Below are positions 35,501 through 41,098 of a stretch of DNA of 41,098 bases, piece by piece. Below the pieces are notes generated by a model. It was given only the letters and a program-made list of their open reading frames with translations, did no database searches and had not been told where the DNA came from. Made by a program: the position numbers and the translations under genes. Position 1 is the first letter of the stretch. Every line of letters starts with the position of its first letter. The stretch comes from Faecalimicrobium dakarense (GTDB lineage: Bacteria > Bacillota > Clostridia > Peptostreptococcales > Peptostreptococcaceae), in NCBI RefSeq assembly GCF_000499525.1, contig NZ_HG529268.1:1-41098 (forward strand), in the 5' to 3' direction.

Positions 35501-36511
35501 ATGAAAAGAGCAAATACTAAAATGATGAAAGAGATAAATAAAAATATTATAAGAAATTGCTTTAGAACAGAACTAGATTCAACAGCAGCTCAACTATCTC
35601 AAAAAACTGGGCTAAGTGTAGTAACAGTAAATGCTTTGCTAAAAGAAATGGTTGAAACTAAAGAAGTACTAGTAGGACAAAATATCCCATCAAATGGTGG
35701 TCGTCCATCTACTGTATATAAATACAATGATATGTTTAGGTGTGCAGCTATAATATTTGGATTTACTAGAAATGATAAGAACTACATAAAAATCTTAGTA
35801 ACTAATTTATTAGGTAAATGCATTTATGAAGAAGAAAATATTTTTGAAAATGTAAATGATAATAGCTTTAATGATATTTTGGATATACTTTTTGATAAAT
35901 ATGAAAGTATAGAAGCTATAGCCTTTGGACTTCCTGGTACTGAAGAAAATGGAGTAATAACTATCAATGATTATCCTGATATAGTAGGAGATACATTTTT
36001 AAAACATTATAAAGAAAAATATAAAGTTCCTGTAATTTTTGTAAACGACATAAATGCAGCTGTTAACGGATATTATCACAATAAATTAGATAACAATCAT
36101 ACACAAACTGTAGTAGGATTGGTATTTAATAGAGTTCATTTACCAGGTTCAGGTATAGTAATAAATGGAGAAATACATACTGGAAAATCTAATTTTGCAG
36201 GAGAAGTTGCTTATATGCCAATTGGTATTGATTGGATAAATTTAGATTATTATGATTGTGAAAAAGTATGTAGCGCTATTGGAAAGCTTATAGCTATGAT
36301 GAGCTGTATCATTGCACCTGATTATTTTGTAGTTTACGGAGACTTCTTTAATGTAGAAAGTGAGAAAAAAATAAAAGAAAATGCTAATAATATGCTACAA
36401 AACCACTTTGATGCAAATATAATTGTATGTGATGGATTTGAAGAAGATTATAAATCGGGAATGATAAGAGCTTCATTAGAAATATTAAAAAATAGCGAGA
36501 GAATTTTTTAA
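35501..36511 (+). CDS. ROK-family transcriptional regulator
   Basis: 336 residues from the ATG at 35501; a GTG at 35486 overlaps the ribosome site. An N-terminal MarR-like winged helix (about 10-75, with DSTAAQLSQKTGLS) precedes a ROK sugar-kinase-like sensor domain with AFGLPGTEENG, FVNDINAAVNGYY, and GSGIVINGEIHTGKSNFAGEV. The CxCGxxGC zinc motif found in most ROK regulators is absent; the equivalent place has only DYYDCEKVC. It probably senses a sugar or sugar phosphate and controls itself and the MFS transporter gene, which follows by 27 bases. Confidence 0.9.
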   Translation: MKRANTKMMKEINKNIIRNCFRTELDSTAAQLSQKTGLSVVTVNALLKEMVETKEVLVGQNIPSNGGRPSTVYKYNDMFRCAAIIFGFTRNDKNYIKILVTNLLGKCIYEEENIFENVNDNSFNDILDILFDKYESIEAIAFGLPGTEENGVITINDYPDIVGDTFLKHYKEKYKVPVIFVNDINAAVNGYYHNKLDNNHTQTVVGLVFNRVHLPGSGIVINGEIHTGKSNFAGEVAYMPIGIDWINLDYYDCEKVCSAIGKLIAMMSCIIAPDYFVVYGDFFNVESEKKIKENANNMLQNHFDANIIVCDGFEEDYKSGMIRASLEILKNSERIF

Positions 36512-36538
36512 ATATAGCAAAGATAAGGGGGAAAAGAT

Positions 36539-37705
36539 ATGTTAACAGTATTATTAGCAATCATTTACATTGCATTTATTAGTTTAGGATTACCAGATGC
36601 AATATTAGGTTCTGCTTGGCCTATAATTCATCAAGATTTAAATGTTCCAGTATCTTATGCAGGACTTGCAACTATGATTGTTGCTGGAGGGACTATTATT
36701 TCAAGCTTTTTTAGTTCTAAACTGATAAAAAGATTTGGTACAGGGAAGATAACTACCTTCAGTGTATTTTTAACAGCAGCAGGATTATTAGGTATTTATT
36801 CTGCGCCTAGTTTTATATGGATATGCTTGCTTGGAATTCCTTTAGGTTTAGGTGCAGGAGCTGTAGATACTGCATTAAATAACTTTGTTGCAATTTATTA
36901 TGAAGCAAAGCATATGAACTGGCTTCATTGTTTTTGGGGTATAGGAGCTACATCAGGACCATATATTATGTCATTATATTTATTAAAAGAAAATGGTTGG
37001 AGAATGGGTTATGCAACTATTGGTATTATTCAAGCAGTACTAGTAGTGTGTCTTTTCATTTCTTTACCGTTATGGAAGAAGTTTGAAAATGAAAATAATG
37101 AAGAAGAAAAAAATAGTAGTACTGATGTAAGTGTATCAACTTTATTAAAATTACCTGGAGCTAAACCTGCTCTTATATCTTTTTTATGTTATTGTGCAGT
37201 AGAACTTACGACTGGGTTATGGGCAAGTTCGTTTTTAGTTGTAAATAATGGATTATCAGCAGAATTGGCTGCTAAATGGGTATCTTTATATTATTTAGGA
37301 ATTACAGTAGGAAGATTTTTAGCAGGGTTTATAGCTGTGAAGCTAAGCAATAAGCAAATGATTAGAATGGGTCAAATTATTTGTGTTATAGGAGCTTTAT
37401 GTTTAATTATGCCACTATCAAATAATTTACAATTAGTTGGTTTGATACTAATAGGTCTAGGTTGTGCACCAATTTATCCAGCGATGCTTCATGAAACTCC
37501 AAATAGATTTGGAAAAGAATTGTCTCAAGGTATAATGGGAATCCAAATGGCTACGGCGTATGTGGGTAGTACGTTGGTACCACCTTTGTTTGGTATGATA
37601 TCAAAGTTCAGTGGATTTGGCATTTTACCATATTTCTTAATAATTTTAATAATAGTAATGCTTATATCATCAGAAATGGTTAGTAAAGTATGTAAAAATA
37701 GTTGA
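36539..37705 (+). CDS. MFS sugar transporter (FucP-like)
   Basis: A 388-residue major-facilitator transporter with about 12 TM helices, of the FucP/sugar-permease-like group. Family features include GLPDAILGSAWP near the N terminus, GLGAGAVDTALNNFVA in TM4 region, HCFWGIGATSGP, and GRFLAGF in the C-terminal half. It is probably in one unit with the ROK regulator, suggesting a sugar substrate. The exact sugar is not determinable. GGGGG ribosome site, 27 bases after the regulator gene. Confidence 0.9.
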   Translation: MLTVLLAIIYIAFISLGLPDAILGSAWPIIHQDLNVPVSYAGLATMIVAGGTIISSFFSSKLIKRFGTGKITTFSVFLTAAGLLGIYSAPSFIWICLLGIPLGLGAGAVDTALNNFVAIYYEAKHMNWLHCFWGIGATSGPYIMSLYLLKENGWRMGYATIGIIQAVLVVCLFISLPLWKKFENENNEEEKNSSTDVSVSTLLKLPGAKPALISFLCYCAVELTTGLWASSFLVVNNGLSAELAAKWVSLYYLGITVGRFLAGFIAVKLSNKQMIRMGQIICVIGALCLIMPLSNNLQLVGLILIGLGCAPIYPAMLHETPNRFGKELSQGIMGIQMATAYVGSTLVPPLFGMISKFSGFGILPYFLIILIIVMLISSEMVSKVCKNS

Positions 37706-37714
37706 TGTTCACTT

Positions 37715-38272
37715 ATGGACCATAGAATTAAAAGTGAGATAAGAAGTATTAAGCTAGTAAAAAGGGAGGAGATTAATATTTACTTTGAATTTGATGATTT
37801 TTATATAGATTTAGTTGATAATAAAGACTTAACTGATATTGTTGACATATATAATTCAAATAAACTTTTCTTAATTAACCATGTAGGCAATGAAAATGTA
37901 ACGCTAGAGTGGGTGGCTAGAGAGCTAGATATAATGAAAAATGAAGGCTTCTATTCTTGTAAAGTAATTCAAAAAAAATCAAATAGCACAGTAGGACTAA
38001 TCGACTTCAAGCTAGATAAAGAAACATACCTTTCTATACTTATGATTAATAATAAGTATAGAGGAAATGGCATTGGAACAATAATATATGAATCATTGGA
38101 AAGCTATATAAAGTCTTTTGGTAGTACTAGTATAAGAATAGATGTTGTAGAAAATTATGATAAACATGTTTTTGATTTTTGGATAAAAAATGGGTTTAAA
38201 AGTATGGAGAATATAACATTAAATTGGAATGGAAAAATACTACCTGCTATTATTATGAAAAAAATATTATAG
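37715..38272 (+). CDS. GNAT-family N-acetyltransferase
   Basis: A GNAT protein of up to 185 residues; the acetyl-CoA motif A is present as NNKYRGNGIGTIIYESLESY, and the C-terminal strand FDFWIKNGF is typical. Acceptor substrate unknown. The start is uncertain: the ATG at 37715 has no ribosome site, while GGGAGGAG at 37764-37771 precedes an ATT at 37778 by eight bases, and the alignment to GNAT folds begins close to there. It starts nine bases after the transporter gene and is followed by a terminator. Confidence 0.85.
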   Translation: MDHRIKSEIRSIKLVKREEINIYFEFDDFYIDLVDNKDLTDIVDIYNSNKLFLINHVGNENVTLEWVARELDIMKNEGFYSCKVIQKKSNSTVGLIDFKLDKETYLSILMINNKYRGNGIGTIIYESLESYIKSFGSTSIRIDVVENYDKHVFDFWIKNGFKSMENITLNWNGKILPAIIMKKIL

Positions 38273-38316
38273 AAGGAGGGGGACAATGTGGCTCGTATCC
38301 ACTATTGAAATCCACG

Positions 38317-38353
38317 AAAATACATTAATAACTTTGTTAATGTATTTTTTTTA
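38317..38353 (+). terminator. Rho-independent terminator after the GNAT gene
   Basis: A perfect 12-bp stem (38317-38328 with 38337-38348), 8-base loop, T run through 38352. Confidence 0.9.
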
Positions 38354-38424
38354 GTATATAAAGATTTTAACAAAAAAGGTATAATTAATTTTAATTACAT
38401 TTATTACAAATAGGGGAGAGTAAT

Positions 38425-41098
38425 ATGAGAAAATATAATAAAAATATGGGAATTATTTTATCAGGGGTAGTAATAGCTACTAATACACAAATAACAACGC
38501 TATCATATGCACTGGAAGATGATAAAAACCAAACTACACTAGAAAAAAACATAGAAGAAAGCGTACCACAGTCTTCTAATTATGTAAAACAAGATACTGT
38601 AAAAGTAACAAACGAAAAAGAGTTAATAACAGCATTAGAAAATGAAAATATAAAAATAGTAGAAATAAATAATGATATATTAATAAGAGATTTAAATTAT
38701 CCACGCGCTATAGAAATAAAAGGAAATGGAAAAAAAATAAATGGAAATGGATACACAGTAAGTAGTGATGATATATGTAACTTAGTATTACGTACAAATA
38801 CAAAAATAGAGAATCTAAAACTAAATGAAATAAACATAAGAAGCGTAAATAGAGAAAATTTAGATATAGTGAGTAATAGTGAAATAAGTAATGGAGTAAT
38901 ATATCATTGTGGGAATACAACATTAGAAAATGTAAAAGTAAATAATACAATGATAGAGAGTGAGAAAAACTTAGTTATAAATTCAAGTAAAATGAACAAG
39001 AGTTCAATTAAACATTTCGGAGATGAAGTTGGAATAGTGAAGATAATTGATACTGAAATAAATGAGAGTAATGGGAGGAAGGGTATAATTGAGACGGATT
39101 ATGAACGCTATAAAGCACCAATATATTTATATGGAGGGAATATAGAATTAGAGAATGTAAAAATAACAAATCCAGGTAGCTACGCAATATATGCAGCAGG
39201 AAGTTATTCAAAAGGTGTAACAGAACAAAAGATAAGAATAAAAGGAAGATTAGAGGTAGATGGTGCACAAAAAGAAGCAATATTGTTGAGGATGGAACCT
39301 GATAGTAATAAAAAGAATACATTAGAGCTTTATATAGATGGAGATATAAAGCAAAAAGGGGATACATATACAGTAATGGCAGAAAATGAAGGTACATATA
39401 CTAAGGTATATTATGATGATAGTAAAATAGAAAGAGTAACTGATAAATGGTCAGATGCGTATTACAATACAAAAAATAGAGAAGGAAATAAGCCACCACT
39501 TCCAGGTAATGAAAATACATTTATACCAGTAACAAATGAAAGAGAATTGATATCAGCATTAGAAGATCCAAATGTAAAAGCAATAGATTTAAGAAATGAT
39601 ATAGTCATAAATGGACGTGAAAATAGAGGGTTTAATATAGATATAAAAGGAAATGAAAAAGAAATAAAAGGAAATGGACACACAGTACGTAATATCCTAG
39701 GATCAAACTTTTTCTATGCATATGCAAATACAAAAATAGATAATTTAAAGCTAACTGCAGCAAGAATATTCACTGTAGAAGGAAAAAAAGTAGATATAGT
39801 AAATAATAGCGAAATGAACAGTTTATCAATAGATTTGTATGGAAATCTATCATTAGAAAATGTAAAAATGAATAATGCATCAATATATGGTACTGGAAAT
39901 TTAGTTGTGAATTCAAGTAAATTAAAAAATAGCTCGATCTCAGTGAATGCTTATGAAGAAAAAGTTGGAATAGCGAAGATAATCAATACTGAAATAAATG
40001 ATAATAGATATGATGATGCACTAATAGATTTAGAGGGGGGAAGTGTAGAATTAGAGAATGTAAAAATAACAAATCCAGGAGATCATGCAATATATGCAGA
40101 GGGAAGCAAAGAATCAGGTGGTAAGGTAAGAGTAAAAGGAACATTAGAGATAGATGGTGCAAAAAAAGACGCAATAGTTTTGAAGAAAGGCGATAATAGT
40201 AGTACAGAGAATCCAGTAGAGCTATATATAGATGGAGATATAAAGCAAAAAGGAGATACATACACAGTAAAAGCAGAAAAAGAAGGGATATATACTAAAG
40301 TACATTATGATGAGAGTAAAATAAAAAAAGTAATTGATAAATGGTCATATGTACATTATAGTACAAAAAATAGAGAAGGAAATGAACCACAGTCTATTGT
40401 ATATGAAAATAAGCTAGTTGGAGAGAATAGATACAAAACAGCTATAAAAGTAAGTAATGAAGGATGGGATAACGCATCTGAGGTAGTAATAGTAAACTCA
40501 AATTCAATAGCAGATGCACTTAGTGCAACACCATTTGCAGAATCCAGACAGGCACCAATACTTTTAACAGAAGGAAATAAATTAAATAGTGAAACCAAAA
40601 AAGAACTATCAAGGCTTGGCGCTAGAACAGTTTACGTAATAGGTGGAGAGAGTGTTGTATCAAATTCAGTTATAAATGAATTAAAGTCTATGAATATTAC
40701 TGTTGAGAGGATAAGTGGAAAAGATAGATACGAGACATCTTTAGAGATAGCTAAAAAAATAGGTTATGCACCAGAAATAGCAGTTGTAAATGGCGTAACA
40801 GGACTTCCTGATGCAATAAGTATCTCACCAGTTGCAGCACAGAAAGGAATGCCAATAGTATTAGCATCACCAAAAGAAGGAACTAAGGTATTTGATCAAT
40901 ATATAAAAGATAATAATATAGAGAAATCTTACGTTATTGGAAGTGAAGTAGCCATATCAAATGAAATAGCTAATAAGCTACCAAACCCAGAAAGATTAGG
41001 TGGGACAAATAGAAATGAGACTAATGCAGTTATATTAGAAAAGTTCTACACAAACGAAGAATTAAATAACATATTTGTTGCTAAAGATGGAATGAAAA
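38425..41098 (+). CDS. Large surface protein: two tandem beta-helix-like modules plus CWB2 wall-anchor repeats (3' end outside window)
   Basis: An open frame of 891 codons that runs off the window. AGGGGAG precedes the ATG at 38425. Residues 1-30 form a signal peptide with cleavage near SYA. Residues 59-357 and 369-655 are two copies of one module of about 290 residues; each starts with a VTNE(K/R)ELI segment, contains ELENVKITNPG and LYIDGDIKQKGDTYTV, and ends with TKNREGN. The Asn-, Ser- and Ile-rich short periodic strands suggest a parallel beta-helix, pectate-lyase-like adhesin fold. From about 667 two PF04122-type CWB2 repeats are present, with VIGGESVVS and SGKDRYETS; a third begins at the edge. 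CWB2 domains bind wall polysaccharide in clostridial Cwp proteins. Role: S-layer-associated adhesin, inferred. Confidence 0.92.
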   Translation, partial: MRKYNKNMGIILSGVVIATNTQITTLSYALEDDKNQTTLEKNIEESVPQSSNYVKQDTVKVTNEKELITALENENIKIVEINNDILIRDLNYPRAIEIKGNGKKINGNGYTVSSDDICNLVLRTNTKIENLKLNEINIRSVNRENLDIVSNSEISNGVIYHCGNTTLENVKVNNTMIESEKNLVINSSKMNKSSIKHFGDEVGIVKIIDTEINESNGRKGIIETDYERYKAPIYLYGGNIELENVKITNPGSYAIYAAGSYSKGVTEQKIRIKGRLEVDGAQKEAILLRMEPDSNKKNTLELYIDGDIKQKGDTYTVMAENEGTYTKVYYDDSKIERVTDKWSDAYYNTKNREGNKPPLPGNENTFIPVTNERELISALEDPNVKAIDLRNDIVINGRENRGFNIDIKGNEKEIKGNGHTVRNILGSNFFYAYANTKIDNLKLTAARIFTVEGKKVDIVNNSEMNSLSIDLYGNLSLENVKMNNASIYGTGNLVVNSSKLKNSSISVNAYEEKVGIAKIINTEINDNRYDDALIDLEGGSVELENVKITNPGDHAIYAEGSKESGGKVRVKGTLEIDGAKKDAIVLKKGDNSSTENPVELYIDGDIKQKGDTYTVKAEKEGIYTKVHYDESKIKKVIDKWSYVHYSTKNREGNEPQSIVYENKLVGENRYKTAIKVSNEGWDNASEVVIVNSNSIADALSATPFAESRQAPILLTEGNKLNSETKKELSRLGARTVYVIGGESVVSNSVINELKSMNITVERISGKDRYETSLEIAKKIGYAPEIAVVNGVTGLPDAISISPVAAQKGMPIVLASPKEGTKVFDQYIKDNNIEKSYVIGSEVAISNEIANKLPNPERLGGTNRNETNAVILEKFYTNEELNNIFVAKDGMK

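Noticed and set aside
38708-40598. Several minus-strand frames of 60-129 codons opposite the surface protein
   Set aside because: They are rich in Leu, Tyr, His and Ser from antisense reading of an Asn/Lys/Ile-rich coding strand, and lack ribosome sites.

Overview
The window is AT-rich DNA from a low-GC, Gram-positive anaerobe. It is most likely a clostridium, and quite possibly Peptostreptococcaceae. The reasons are strong AGGAGG-type ribosome sites, almost exclusive use of A/T-ending codons, a surface protein with Cwp-type CWB2 wall-anchor repeats, a split two-gene transketolase, a Bce-type antimicrobial-peptide module and many PTS operons. I cannot name a species from sequence alone. No rRNA, tRNA, CRISPR array or prophage was seen.

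Layout. (1) 1-4.7 kb: the end of a GH65 disaccharide phosphorylase, then a lactose/cellobiose-family PTS split over two divergent units (IIA-IIB on minus; a RarA/MgsA C-terminal-domain protein plus IIC on plus) around an RpiR/SIS regulator. (2) 4.8-7.9 kb: a SWIM-SNF2 helicase. (3) 8.2-15.5 kb: a nucleoside unit made of a YesM-like kinase, a YesN-like AraC response regulator, a membrane-anchored BMP/PnrA-type binding protein, phosphopentomutase, purine nucleoside phosphorylase and a CNT nucleoside transporter. (4) 15.5-18 kb: transketolase N and C subunits and a frameshifted small transaldolase, which would take nucleoside-derived pentose phosphate into glycolysis. (5) 18.0-18.9 kb: a decayed IS256-family element. 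(6) 18.9-26.2 kb: a lactose/galactoside locus with a HAD phosphatase and a DeoR/LacR-type regulator on minus, then lacG (frameshifted), lacF, lacE and a secreted glycoside hydrolase on plus. (7) 26.2-28.1 kb: decayed DNA with a truncated glycerophosphodiesterase joined to the C-terminal half of an MFS transporter. (8) 28.2-32.9 kb: BceR-BceS-BceA-BceB, with the permease frameshifted. (9) 33-35.3 kb: an L,D-transpeptidase without a signal peptide, a YitT-family membrane protein and an unlisted 50-residue Cys-containing protein. (10) 35.4-38.3 kb: a ROK regulator under its own palindromic operator, an MFS sugar transporter and a GNAT acetyltransferase. (11) 38.4 kb to the end: a large surface protein with two tandem beta-helix-like modules followed by CWB2 repeats, cut by the window edge.

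Themes. Four otherwise well-preserved reading frames (transaldolase, lacG, the glycerophosphodiesterase and bceB) are each broken by one base in an A or T run, so either homopolymer-driven on/off variation or sequencing error is at work. The most interesting functional proposal is a three-component nucleoside-sensing unit in which a BMP-fold receptor without ABC transporter partners feeds a YesM/YesN pair beside nucleoside salvage genes. Several regulatory sites are visible: paired palindromes upstream of the PTS genes, tandem repeats on both sides of the lac promoter, a BceR-box-like inverted repeat and a perfect palindrome at the ROK promoter.
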